From the NCBI GenBank assembly GCA_028671895.1, contig CM053801.1:17831375-17895374 (forward strand): 64,000 nucleotides of DNA, given 5' to 3'. The notes under the pieces were generated by a model. It searched no databases. It worked only from the letters and a program-made list of their open reading frames with translations, and had not been told where the DNA came from. Every line of letters begins with the position of its first letter. Within the stretch, counting starts at the first letter, position 1. Shown piece by piece: positions 35,750 to 47,862 of this stretch. This DNA comes from Oenanthe sinensis. Lineage: Eukaryota; Streptophyta; Magnoliopsida; Apiales; Apiaceae. Both the position numbers and the translations under genes were made by a program.

Positions 35750-36267
35750 AGGGCTGCCCGTGAGTAGAGTTTGGGTTGGTCCGACCCAAACTCCGACTCA
35801 ACCTAATTAGTTCGGTTTTATAAAAATTCAATCCATTAATTGGAAAAAATATATGTAATCCAATTCTAACCCAACCCAATTAGTTCGGGTTGGTTTAGGG
35901 TTGAATCAATTTAAAATATTTATTGCAGAAAATATGAATAATATGTAGAAAATATTCACAAAATCTGTAAAAAATATGAAAAAAATGCATAAAATTGGAC
36001 AGAATCTACATAGTGCAAAAAATGTTTTCTGCAAAAAATGTATAAAATCGGACAAAATCTACAGAAAATATTTAATTAAAATGTATTATATGTAAACGGG
36101 TTGGGTTGAGTTAGAGTTAAAATTTATTAAACTATAACCCAACCCAACTTATTTGGCCTAACAAAAAAATAACTCATTCATAATTCGGGTTTGGTTGGTT
36201 CGGTTCGACCTAAATAAGGGTCGGGTTGGTTTTGGTTGGTCGGTTTTTATAACACATAAGCAACCCT
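35750..36267. mobile_element. MITE with gggytgcycrtg termini
   Basis: The left end gggctgcccgtg and the reverse complement of the right end (agggttgcttatg) match imperfectly. Inside both ends are multiple gggttgg/ccgaccc words in opposite orientation. It is non-coding and about 518 bp. Confidence 0.65.
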
Positions 36268-36277
36268 ACTTTTCATG

Positions 36278-36718
36278 GATAGTTTGGTCTGTGAGTTCTT
36301 GACATCAAGTGTGAGTTTTGTTCATTTCAAATTCATACATGTATTTGATTATAAATTTTAAATTTTAAAACTCATACCTCAAATCCATAATATATATGTT
36401 TCTGATATCTTAGGAGATGTGGGTATGAACTGAAAGTATGAGTAATCAAATCAAAATATTATTATTTTTATCATTATTTATAGATTACATGTTAATTTTT
36501 TAATTTTTTTTACAATGATGATATTTAATATTTAATAAATAATAGTGATTTATTTTTTATATTAACTGTACATATATTTTTATTTATTAAAAAATATATT
36601 AAATTAATAAATTCATTTTACTATTCAACTAAACACATGATATCATGAATGATACTTCATACTATATCATCTTAACTCGATTCATGATTTTCTATACTAC
36701 TCCACGAACCAAACCAGC
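36278..36718. mobile_element. MITE, family X copy 2
   Basis: The left end tagtttggtctgtgagttc and the right end ccacgaaccaaaccagccc are imperfect inverted repeats. The interior matches the element at 34724-35153 (gagttttgttcatttcaaattcat; aaacacatgatatcatgaat), so they are two copies of the same family about 1.5 kb apart. Confidence 0.65.
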
Positions 36719-36792
36719 CCTTATAATAATATAGTAATATAGGCTGCACCATCCTGCATCACTTTACCATTATTAGTGTTTTTAACTTAATC

Positions 36793-37076
36793 CTCTCTCC
36801 CTCCGTCTCGTTTTAATTGACTTATTTGACTTTTACACATATATTAAGAAATAATAAATTTTATCTCTAATTTAACTATAATGCCCTTATAATTACATTA
36901 ATGTATAGACATAAAAAAAGTTTTTACCTTGAATAATATAAATAGTATATTACTAATGCATAATTAATAGGGATATGAGGGAAAATTAAATCTATATTAA
37001 AAGAAAGAATACATGTTTTTGGGATAAATTAAAATAGAAATTCAGTCAATTAAAACGGGAGAGAGTGTGTATCTCG
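36793..37076. mobile_element. Stowaway-like MITE
   Basis: The left end ctctccctccgtctcgtttt and the right end gtcaattaaaacgggagagag are inverted partners, with attgactta / gtcaat just inside. This is a typical plant ctccctccgt-terminated element. Confidence 0.8.
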
Positions 37077-40000
37077 GTCAAAGCATATGATTAATTTCGG
37101 TGGCAACTCGAGTGTTTTTATGTATATATTACAGTGTTGATAAATAAAAGAATAATCCAACCTGACTTGATTTTATTATTCGCATAAGAATATAATAGTA
37201 GTTGTTCATCAATTACATTAAAAACAAAATTTGTTTGAATTAAAAATTTTTAAATATCACTTTACGGGTTTGCTATTCGCTTGTCCATTTACAAGTTCTG
37301 GAGTGGAATGGTTATATAACTTGGGCTCAGAGCAGAAAGTTTACAAGTTTCTGGGCCAGGTTAACACAGTGTTTGGCCTCATTAGTTTCTAGGGATCCAA
37401 ATGTAAATTTTTATTTTTAAAATTCACACGTATGCACACAACCCTTAATTTGGTCATAGTACTAGGTTAAGATCCCGTTTAAAATTAGTTATTCAAAATA
37501 GTGTTTGGCAAAATCAAAATTGTTTGGTTTCTAATAAGCATACAATAGTTTTTCTAAGAAAATGAGCACAGACAGATAGAGCTGCTAACCCTTACTTATC
37601 AATCTCCATCCGCCTCTGAAAAAACCATAATTCATGTATTGAGTTTGGGGCTGTCATCAATCTATTTGCTTTCTTGTTCTTTTCAATTTTGTTTCTGGTT
37701 AATAAGTCACTCTTTTCATTGAGAGTTTTTTCACCCATTTATTGGGTTTTTTCTACCCAAGTTTTGAGTTTTGTTCTCTCCTATATTATGTGAGTGTTTG
37801 GTGAATTTTTATATTCGGGATGTTAGAACTGCGAGTTTACTATAATAATAGTTTATTGTTAAGGAATTGTATGATACATCAATGATGGCTAATTTCTCGA
37901 AGACATAGTGAAAAATCAAATATGCAGATTTCTCACTCACGGCTACAACAAATTATTAGTCTGTCACTTGAAAAATGATGTATATTCCAACAATATGAAG
38001 GAGATATGCGCCTCAGTGAAAAATTTATTCAACGATCTTAGTTTTGATAAATGAAGATTTGATTTGATTTATGATATGTATTCATTAAATTTCGATTTTA
38101 ATTATTTTTGTAGATGTTATATGATTTTTAATTAATGAATTGTTTAATTACGGGGAAAAAAGAAAATGAGTTGCTAACTTGCTATGTTACCAAATGAGCA
38201 CATTTTTTAGCCTAAAACATTGAAAATAAAGATTTCACTTTTCTTGAATCAAATACTGATGAAATTCATTAAACAGAATAGAATAAGCAGCCCTCTCTAA
38301 CAAGTGATGGAACACCTTCGATGAATATAAATTCAGACAATAACATTTGGCACTCTTTAATTGACTAATCCGAATGGAGACACGACTTCAGCATTGCCAT
38401 CTATGATAAAATGTAATACCGCAAGTGCACGGTGTCTGTTATTAGCAGACACAAGCAAGTACGGGCCACGTCCACAAGGAGACATGTTCCAATAAATTTA
38501 ATTTAATTATTGTAAATTATTTCTTGGGTAGAACGAGTTGTTGGACCAAATCAAGGCTACTGTATTGAATGTACTTGTCTTGTTATGGTGACTTAGTGCC
38601 TTTAATGTGTACTTGCAGATAAAAACATGTTTCTATTGCAAATTCAAATGTATAATTGTAAGTCAAGAATAAAGATTGATAGAAGATTCAATTCTGGATC
38701 ATGCATCAAGCCTGAGAATACGTCACCAAAATAAGAACTGCAGTATGGAAAATTTAAATAAAAGAGTATGTTTTAATATATATAAAATATTAATATAATT
38801 TTGATATTCAAAAATTTTAATTATAAAATTGTAATTTTTAACAAATTAAAGTGTTTGAGCGATGAGAAAATTGAAACATGTTAGCAGATTGTGAGTACAA
38901 CTCTATATTCTAATTAAAAAATAAGTTCGTTTAAAATAATATAATAATATAAAAGTATAGATAATATGGATATAGCATAGTAATAAAATTTAATTAATGT
39001 AAATAAAATAGTAATATTATTTTAATATTCATAAAACTTAATTAATAAGTTATGAATTTAAATGAATTAAAGAGATTGAGCAATGAGGAAATTGAGTAGA
39101 AGACAAACATGTATATTTGAAGTTGAGTGGGAGACAAAATGATCAGACCGGACGACAGATCAAACATTTACCCTTGAAGCTTTAATAATATAGTATATAT
39201 TGTCTACTAAAAACAATAATAATAATATTTTAATGATTAAACCCAATAAAATAGGTTTCCTAAATTGAATAGGATTCTTTAACTAAAATTTATAGTTATG
39301 TTTGCTCCTCAATTTCTGGGCTGTTCTAGTTGGATTTTGCTTGTTGGACCTCCTCTGAATTAAAGAAATTTCTTAAGATTCATGTGGGCTGTAAAATCGT
39401 TCAATTTTGACTTATGAAACTCAAGATATGGCTTAAACAGTGTTTGCGATGCAAGTAGCCCAATATTCTTCTAATTTGACTCCAAATTAGCTCTTTAAGC
39501 CCAAATTTTTCCAAATATAGGAATTCCATCTTTTCTACAATAAAACATTAAAATCTGTTAAATAAATATCCAATTAATGTAAAATATAATTAAATAATAT
39601 ATTATATCAAATATTCTCACACTTAACATTTGCAGGTCCTCGGGGGCAAATAAAAGAACTAAAAACTAAGTCCTAACTAACTAACTAACTAACACCATTT
39701 TCGTAGATGACACGATTGCATTGAACATATGCAACAAGCCGTTAAACCCCTAGACAGTCATGGTAGGACGAGTTTTGTCTCGTGAGAGTTTATAGTGAAT
39801 CTAACCACAAAATCCATTTTTTCTGCTAAGTCTCAAGCATGTAACATATCATAGTACTCCACACATGTAAACATCAATTACACAATTTGGAAAAATAACT
39901 CTTTTCACTTTAAACATCATTTGTACATAACTATTCAAGTATGCACACATTGTCTATATTAGACAAAAATATCATGAAATAAACATCAATGTCGCATTTA

Positions 40001-40347
40001 ACAAATAACATGCTATGGATAGAAAGCTCACGTAACTCTCAAATCACACAAGTGTTTAGGGTGTAAGAATATCACTCAAGTTCAATCAATATAGTCATAT
40101 GCTACCATAAGCTTGGTTGTCCACCAAATCTCCACTACTTTGTATATATGTATGCACAATTAAAAATGTCTTTATTAAAGGTTGTAACAATGCAAATGTA
40201 CAGGATATGAAATCAATAAAAAGGCTAACAAGTGGCTAATTGACAAACTAATGGAGCATATTGTTCCGAAGAATTTTTTTTTCTTTCATGTTGATGCTAA
40301 TTTAAGATATGCTTTTAAGTATGTGAAAACAATGTTAAACCGGCTTT

Positions 40348-40664
40348 AGAGCATCTCCAAGGTAGAGAGACCCATTAACTAAATAATTTATGTGGCATGT
40401 AGGTGACATTTAGGTGGCAACCTAAACTAAATATCTAAAAATTAAGGCACTCCAACCTTGTTTTTTTTTAGTAAAAATATAGATAATCATATTTGATCTT
40501 CTATATTTGTTGAACCTATAAATTTTTTAGGTATAATTTTACATAACTAAATTATAGATAACTCCATTGAGGTACATACACTTCCTCTTAACTAAAATTT
40601 TACAATATTATTATAACTAATCATTTTAGCTAACAAGTTTAGATATCACCCTCGGAGATGCTCT
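40348..40664. mobile_element. MITE with agagcatctcc termini
   Basis: The left end agagcatctccaagg and the right end ccctcggagatgctct are near-perfect inverted repeats. Agagcatctcc-ended MITEs are widespread in plants. The interior is AT-rich and non-coding. Related agagcatctgt phrases at 29923 and 30669 may be fragments of the same family. Confidence 0.8.
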
Positions 40665-41223
40665 TACATTTACATTTTTAGCTTTTAGCTATCTCCCGGG
40701 TGCGGATCATAGAAGAATTAGCTAGCTATAACAGAATTCACAGCCAAGTAGAATGCATAATAAACGTGATTCATGTTTGTTTATTGTTTATTCATCAAGG
40801 AACAGATTGTGTATAAATGTAGTCTTCATTCTCAAAGACCTCATCCTCTCTCCTTGCTCCTTTTGATATGTAAATTTACCTCAAACAAATAAAAATTTAA
40901 CATACTTCACATATGACTACTTCAAAATTGTGTGTGTGAGAGAGAGACTAACCACGTCTACTTCAGTGTATGAAGCCCCGGGCATTTGATTTTCGTTACC
41001 TTGGGTACGATAATGTGTAACCAAAAACAAGAAAAACAGATAGGACACAGTAAAGTTAAATGGAAATTTCATTGCCATTGATTCTTAAATGCTTATGAAT
41101 TTTTGATTCTGAGTAGTGAAGAATCTAAGCTATTGCAGATTTGCAGAAAAATATACAGTAATAAACTGAAAAACAATACAGACTGATGTTTATAGAAATA
41201 CATTTCCAGTCAGAGGATTATTC

Positions 41224-41534
41224 CCACCGTCCCCTTCTACTTTGTGGAAGTTTAAACATGGGATTTTAATTATTTGATTTTGACTCTTATAAAAAAAACA
41301 TGTATATTAAGAAATTATTTAATTATATAATTTGTTTTTATGTTTATTCTTAATAAATGTCTTGAATAATGAAATAAATTTGAAAATGAGTTGTAGAGTT
41401 AAATATTGAAAATAAGAGTAAGGGGTAATTTTGAAAAAATATGTAAAAAAATATATTGAAACAAGATATAAACAACTATTTTGGAATAAATTTTTATTTC
41501 ATAAGGATCAAAGTAGAAGAGGAGGGAGAGAGTA
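41224..41534. mobile_element. Stowaway-like MITE
   Basis: The left end ccaccgtccccttctacttt is answered by aaagtagaagaggagggaga on the right. It is about 310 bp and non-coding. Confidence 0.72.
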
Positions 41535-41706
41535 TTAGTTAATTAGGTTTGGTGAGCTGGGCTTAATTATTCTGACATGTATAAATGTTCCCTGATTAGC
41601 TCGACCACCAGTCCTGTTTTTTTCTGACTTAAAAAGCATCACTGCGTCGATTAATGGTTTTCTTTTTTTAACAATGGGAAAAAACACTGTTCTCATTTCA
41701 TTTTAT

Positions 41707-41951
41707 TATTCCCTCCATTTTTAAATAGTTGTCCATTTTAATTTTTTTCGGCTCAAATTGACTAATTTTAAGTTAAGAATTAAAATTTATTTTTTATAAT
41801 TTTAAAAAACTAAAATATACATTTTAAAGTAGATTATATATACTTTCTAATAATATAAAATTTTAATTTTTTCAATTATATATTATATTTAAATTGCGGT
41901 TGTTCAATTTGACCACAAACAAAGTGGACAATTAAAAGGGGAAGAATGAGT
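41707..41951. mobile_element. Stowaway-like MITE
   Basis: The left end attccctccatttttaaata and gttgtccatttta are answered by ggacaattaaaaggggaaga on the right, about 245 bp apart. It is the second element of this type within 500 bp. Confidence 0.75.
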
Positions 41952-42458
41952 ATTTGCTGACAACTGTGGTATTTTAACACAGAAGAGTACAGATAATACA
42001 TGATTCATTTCGTAGATCATCAGCTTTTGGGACAATGTTCAAGTTTAGTGTCAAAATTATCTATATTTCTAAGAACATACATGAGAGTTTCGAACTCAAT
42101 TTGTCGTATGTTGCGTTGCATACAGTACCATATTATATTACACAAGCATCTACCCTTCATTCATCTCCGCATCTGATTCTGTAGTGGTATTCACTGAAGT
42201 GTAACTTTGAATTAAGAACACAAATACGCAACTTCATATGCGAAAATGACATAGTACTGGTATCCGATCTCGAATCTTTAAATATGATAAATTGATAATT
42301 AATTAATAAGAGTATGTTTATTTCAAAAAAAATGAAAATCAGCTTATAAATCACTCAAGCCAAGGCAAATTCTAAAATACTGACAAAGTTGAAACTTCTG
42401 AGAACTAAAATATGCAAAAGTCACGTAGAGCCTCCAGTGTCCCAACTAACAGGTGTAA

Positions 42459-43121
42459 TTATGATTTTACAGGAGAAGATGTAGAATTAACATCTAAAGC
42501 TCGTTTAGGAAGATAAATTTCTTTGTAGCAAATGTAAAAACATTGGCAAACATATGGATCATCGTCCTTGCACTTTCCCCATCCATTAGGTTGCGATTTA
42601 GTGCAGAACTCATCACACTCAGACTTGCTGCAGGGGAAAGGTGTCCGCGAAGAATTTTCATCCTTGCATATCAATGTCAATTTGCAACTTTCACCTGTAC
42701 GATCATCCTCATGATGATAAACAATACTATTATAACATAAAATAAAAAATCTAATCGATTACTTTGTTGTCTAGCCGATACTCAACTTATCATAGAGACT
42801 AAAAATTGACTTGTAGAACAACTCATTAAGTAAAATAAATATTTTTTCATCTCAACATGATCAGGTTTTCAAATTTTTTTTTTTCATTTTCTAATATAAA
42901 TAAGTTATAAATTAAAAAATATATGTATTTTTTAACTTATAAATTAATTTGAAGGAACCGCAAACATGTCTGCGGTAATAAGTTAAAAACTGAATGAACG
43001 AGAAAACACATGTAATTGAATATCGAAATTTCATGCTATCTGAAAAAACAAAACAAAAAATCATACCATGCATTGAGATGAGAGCCATGAAGAGGATTAC
43101 TACAAATGTTGCAGATGTCAT
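42459..43121 (-). CDS. Secreted defensin-like cysteine-rich peptide
   Basis: Two exons, 43067-43121 and 42459-42694, join in phase to 96 residues, the usual architecture of plant defensin-like (DEFL) genes: exon 1 codes the signal peptide (residues 1-18, hydrophobic core FVVILFMALI) and exon 2 the mature peptide. The mature part has nine cysteines with the CSalpha-beta hallmarks CX3C (C-DEF-C), a later CXC (C-Q-C) and a final Cys three residues on. An odd Cys count leaves one without an obvious partner. An unusual tail of about 26 residues (K-R-A-L-D-V-N-S-T region, with one N-S-T glycosylation sequon) follows the last Cys. The start is ATG 43121; an upstream in-frame TTG is not credible. Such peptides act in the apoplast in defence or in cell-cell signalling. 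The exact role is unknown. Confidence 0.75.
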
Positions 43122-44203
43122 CTTCAACAACTTCGAATTAAAGCTGTTTGGAAGAAGGAAGCACTGTGTATTAATGAGATGTGATAATCTTAGAATTTAG
43201 GATGTGAACACTGCTGCTACTGAGGTACAGTTATGTAGAATTTTACTCTGAAAAAGAAGTTATATTCATTTTCAATAAATGCACCCAGAGAATTGATAGT
43301 GCTCTAACAGTACAGTATTGATGGACTAGTATTAACTCAGCCGTTGCAGCTTCCATGTTGCAATACAGGCATGCAGCTACTATTTCACTCTGCATATTTA
43401 CATTTCCCTAATTTTGCAATTTTTTTAAAGATCCTTGATTTTGCAATTTAGCGTTCTAATTGTGTTTTGTAGGTTATTTACAAATAAATATTGCTCGTCT
43501 ATTCCATTATTCCCCCATTAACTTGTTCAATATCCAGAGTTTAATAATTAAAGGCTTAAAGCCATATAAATACAAAATGAATTTTCACATTTAGATAATT
43601 AAGTATTAGAATAATGTTCCTTTAGAAAAATTACCTAAAATGCAAGTGTTTTTTAGTATGAATATTTTTGTAATTGTATATAATCTCCTATAATTACAGT
43701 AATATCCTCGTATATTTATATGAATCCTGTAAACTTTATATCGGGATCTTTTTCTGACCTTTCCATATTAATAATAGCACAAGTGCCTGTTAGACCGTAG
43801 TAAGATAGTAAATGGATTTTCTTTTTGCGCTTTGAAACCCTACTTAATACATTCTGCACTAAAAAATGTACTGAAAAAACTACTCGGTGAAGCTCAACAA
43901 CTTACTATACATAAATAATACTCCCTGCAATTTTGTTTCACACGACCATCAAATCTTTGATAGATCATTAATCAAGTAATAAAGACAGCGAAATGCCCCA
44001 GATGGTGATGGAGGGGGCTGGAGATGCAGCCAGTGAAGGTTTGTCAACAGCAACCATAAACTTCTGGGTTCTGACCAAGCAATCAAAAGTTTGACAAAGT
44101 GCACACAAAACAAACAATACCATGCTACCAAATACGTTTCGATTTTATATAAGCAAAAGTAAAATGTTATGGAACTGCTGTTACGATAAAAAGGAGCTGC
44201 ATA
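43122..44203. other. Intergenic between defensin-like and Borealin-like genes
   Basis: This holds the upstream region of the defensin-like gene and probably the 3' untranslated region of the Borealin-like gene. No exon, transposon terminus or structured repeat is recognised. Confidence 0.5.
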
Positions 44204-47192
44204 TTAGCTGCCTGAAGCCGGCCATGCCAATACAGTAATCTTTGAGACCAGGGAAGCACTTTAAATAAACTTGTTGCTGTTCAATCTTCGCCCGACTCTG
44301 TTTGATTACCAAAACATGAAGCAAACTATAATCATCCCAAGATATTTACAACGTCATGCTTACATAATATATCAATATACAGGACTCAAAAGGAAAACAT
44401 GTAATAAGCAAGCATGCTCTAATCTACAGTATATTAATGTATACAGTTTATTATATAACATATGCTTGGCAGTCCTTGCAAAATCAACGTTATAAGTAGA
44501 AAGGTACAAATTTTAATGAAAGTAAAGCATACCATGTATTGCTTCCATGTTATCTTCTTTATAGACACCAAGAGGTGACCCATGTACAGACAGAAGCATC
44601 TCACCATGCTTTGGAACCCTTTGAGATTTTGGTGTCATCCCAACTGATAACCGCTGACTGTAAGCCTGCAGCAATGATTTCAAGTTAAAATTACTAATAC
44701 AACATCTTAAGTTGTAAACTTAGATGGTAGTGCGTAATCTATTTAAAATAACTAATGGAGTACAAAAAGCAACTCCATCACACTACTTTATACACCAAAC
44801 TAAAAAATACTCCCTCCATCCCCTTTACTAGTCAGTTTCCGAAATAAAATGTCCCTAGACCCTAATTACGTGTCCATCTCTTCTTTCAAAACAAATTTGT
44901 ACGTATAATTTTCCAAAACTATCCCTATATTTACTATTTCCAAAATTTGACTCTTTTAATACTTAATTGTATTCTCATTTTTCAATGTTATAGTTAAGAG
45001 TAAGGGTAAGTATAGGAAAAAATTATCTAACGACCATTTTCTTAATATACGTAACTTTTCTTAAAAGTGACAAGTAAAAGGGGACGGACCGACGGAGGGA
45101 GTATAATTTTGTCAAAGATAATACATAGAAAACTTCTCTCCTTTTCAAGTGAAATGAGTGTGTGCATAAAATATTAATCAGGAAAATGTGCCCAAGGAAA
45201 AATTGTGGAAAGTAAGTAACACAGAGTAACAAAAGGTACAGCGTGCAATTTTCAAATAACTAAAAGTAATAGTGAATCGATATCCACAGAGTTCTGGAAA
45301 GTACTAAATCCTAACAATCTCTTTAGTAATTTTTCAATATAGTCACAAATCTGCTTTTTTCTACAAGTTATTAGGATCCTTTCTTAATGATCATATAAAA
45401 GCTAAAAGATCTGAAAGGAAACGTTTTACAAAATAAATTATACACACGATCACAGTCAAGAATAACATGAAAATGGTAAATTGCAATTAGAAAGGCAAAC
45501 CAGCAATCTTGCTCAAAAGAGCAGTTGCAACCAGTTATTACTTATATCTATATAACATAAAAAGCAGGCCCAGGTGATAAAAGCACCAAATTGGCCAACA
45601 AGGTGCATACCCCAGGAGTCCGGAGAGAATCTTGAAAACCAGGCATCCGAGAGTCTGATGGCTCCTCCAGATTCTGCAGAAGAAAATTCAATGATAATCT
45701 ACGATCAGAAGAAGTGGCCTTTATAACTTTGTCTTATGCACCTAAACAACATTTCCTAAGAAGTGCAACTAACCAAACAGAAACACCTCATATAACAAAG
45801 ACAAAAGAAGTTAAATGAAAGTGAAGAAGAAAAAGAAACATGAGAGCTGCAAGTTGCAACTTTGTAACAAGTGTTTGAAAGCATACAAATTCCCTAATAT
45901 TCAGATTGTCAGCACCAAGGAATCTTGTTTTCACTGCAAAAATCAAAAACTTGTGTAAGATATAATAAAGAAGCAATTATGTGGCATGTATCTCATGCAT
46001 CACAAAAGACCTATTAATAACTAAGGAAGAAGAAAGACTGGAGAAAAAGACTGAAACCTGTTTTACTGGACAAACCACAACCACCTAAAGATGGTATTGT
46101 AGGATTGCAATCAGGGTAAGCCATGGACATCTGATTTAGAAGGTAAGCATGCATGTTTCCCTCATCAGCATGACCTGTGTATGAGTTTCCATCCATCTCC
46201 TTCCATTGCACTTCATAATTTCCATCTTTCACATGTCCAATGTGTGCCAGATTTGAAAGGTGTTCCTTGAAGTATTGCAGCACGGGAGTTTGCATCTTGT
46301 CTTTGTTAAAATATAAGCGCAGCAGACGCAGCCCAGTCAATAGACGTTCAGTCTCAGCATCACGAATAGTCCTAATTGCAGCTATTTGACGTTCAACTAC
46401 AAAATGAAAACAATGAAAAGTATTTCTTTTAATAAACAGAAGTCATTTTAGGATAATTCATTGGTTTCTTTTACAAGTCCGGAATCCCACGTGCATGGGG
46501 TTGTTTTGTATAGCCTTACCAAAGCACACAAAAGAAAACAAAAGACACTAACACAAAAATATGATTGTAGAAACAATGTAGGGAAAGTCGAGAAGACCCA
46601 GACTGCATATCAAGGAAAGAAATTTGATAAGAGGAAGAGAACAAGAAGATGGCCTAAAAAATATAATCTATAAAGGAGAAGGATTTTAACAGCGGTGACA
46701 GCAAATTATGATATTGAACTCCTAGGCTGAGTTGAAAAGCATATGCCATAATTTTAATATCTAAACAAGATATGTTGAAGCAACATATCTAGAATGTAAG
46801 GAACTGCATTATTGTCTATAAATCAATAAATAATACTTCACTTCTAATTAACTGCAAAGCTATTGCAAGCATCATATAATATCATTCTAAGAGCTAATAT
46901 CAATGAACATGAATCAACTTCTACTATAAATCAGAATTTTTGACTTAATATTATTAATCTACCAGATCAAGCATCAAAACCATGACACAAATGTAGTTTC
47001 TTTAAGGAACAAGAACACAGCCCACCCAACCCAATCCCAGAACCTTAATTTATAGACGGGCATACCTTCCTGATCATCGAAAGCATCTTCTTTATCCCCT
47101 ATCTCGTGCTCCTTGGGATCATTGTCACATATGTTATTCGCTGGAGATGCAGCAGTTTTTTTAGTAGTTCTCTTAACTCTTCGCTTGGGCAT
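44204..47192 (-). CDS. BORR: Borealin-related protein (chromosomal passenger complex)
   Basis: Borealin tethers INCENP, Survivin and Aurora kinase at centromeres in mitosis. Six exons join in frame: 47066-47192, 46058-46396, 45887-45933, 45611-45673, 44533-44665 and a putative final exon of 8 coding bases at 44204-44211, giving 238 residues. The N-terminus is basic (MPKRRVKRTTKK), then acidic, then a helical segment (VERQIAAIRTIRDAETERLL, about 43-62) fitting the three-helix bundle used by borealins. A poorly conserved middle follows. The C-terminus has the conserved plant blocks FLGADNLNIREF, LRTPG, QRLSVGMTPKSQR and GEMLLSVHGSPLGVYKEDN. The assignment rests on these blocks and on the adjacency to an AGT2 homologue, which I recall also for Arabidopsis. 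It is less certain than the neighbours. The last exon is the weakest part. Confidence 0.62.
44810..45101. mobile_element. Stowaway-like MITE in a Borealin-like intron
   Basis: The left end ctccctccatcccctttact, preceded by TA, is answered by aggggacggaccgacggagg with gag and TA (45102-45103) after it. Inner segments cta.tcagtttc / aaagtgaca are also complementary. It lies in the intron between exons 4 and 5. Confidence 0.85.
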
Positions 47193-47749
47193 TGAAAACG
47201 TAAATATTCTCTCTTTGATTTAACAATAAACAGCAGGAATCCTTCTCTTGTACAGGTAAAATAATGAAGAATCCCGTGTCACACACTAACACACATATAT
47301 AACAATAAGACTCGAAACAAGATAACTAAATAAGAAATCTCAATGCATTCAATCACGTAAAAGCATAACTATATGAGAAACAATGCTAATTCATCTGATT
47401 ACTTTATCCTCCCCAACTCGTAATCATAGGAATCAGTGCACATTTTAATAAAGCCGATAACACTAAACCGACAATTCATCTATACATTTCATTTATCTAC
47501 ATTTTAAAAAATATCGAAATGGCACTACTTTTCAATTACGCCTAGCATTATACACTAGAGGCTACTTGTGGTTCTTAAGTAATTTACATCTTCTGCAATT
47601 GATAATTATTTATTATGTAACGACGATTGCAGCTTGAACTTAATAAGTTGAAAGTATAGAAATCTAAAATAGTAAAGGAGTGAAGTAGAATTGGAAGACT
47701 ACAGAGTGAAGGTATGTGTGTAACATTTTTAGGCTAATTAGAATTCAAA

Positions 47750-47767
47750 TAGAGAGAGCGAGAGAGC

Positions 47768-47800
<33 letters not shown>

Positions 47801-47862
47801 CGAGAGAGAGAGAGATAGATAGAGAGAGAGAGAGCGAGAGAGAGAGAGAGAGAGAGAGAGAG
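47750..47862. repeat. (GA)n tract with periodic C interruptions
   Basis: More than 110 bp of ga repeats are interrupted by gagc and gata units. On the Borealin-like coding strand it is a (CT)n tract about 560-670 bp upstream of the ATG, possibly in the 5' leader or core promoter, where CT/GA tracts are common in plants. Confidence 0.9.

Larger units (their letters stand above)
28090..42458. other. 14-kb gene desert rich in MITEs
   Basis: Apart from the SERK promoter and 5' leader (28090 to about 28600, with ct/ga-rich stretches and a tg repeat at 28384-28400), no coding exon is supported in this region. It contains at least eleven small transposons listed separately. An unclassified block of about 1.3 kb at 38405-39700 begins with a taccgcaagtgcacgg phrase and has an (acta)n run near 39678. 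The remaining DNA (for example 29920-31340, 33540-34720, 37080-38400, 39700-40340) is AT-rich with no recognisable signal. Confidence 0.6.

Noticed and set aside
28090..42458. Hidden genes in the desert
   Set aside because: Frames here are short, AT-driven or inside repeats. None shows conserved motifs or a chain of splice-compatible exons.
43122..43130. Earlier start for the defensin-like peptide
   Set aside because: Only a TTG codon is there. The ATG at 43121 gives a normal signal peptide.
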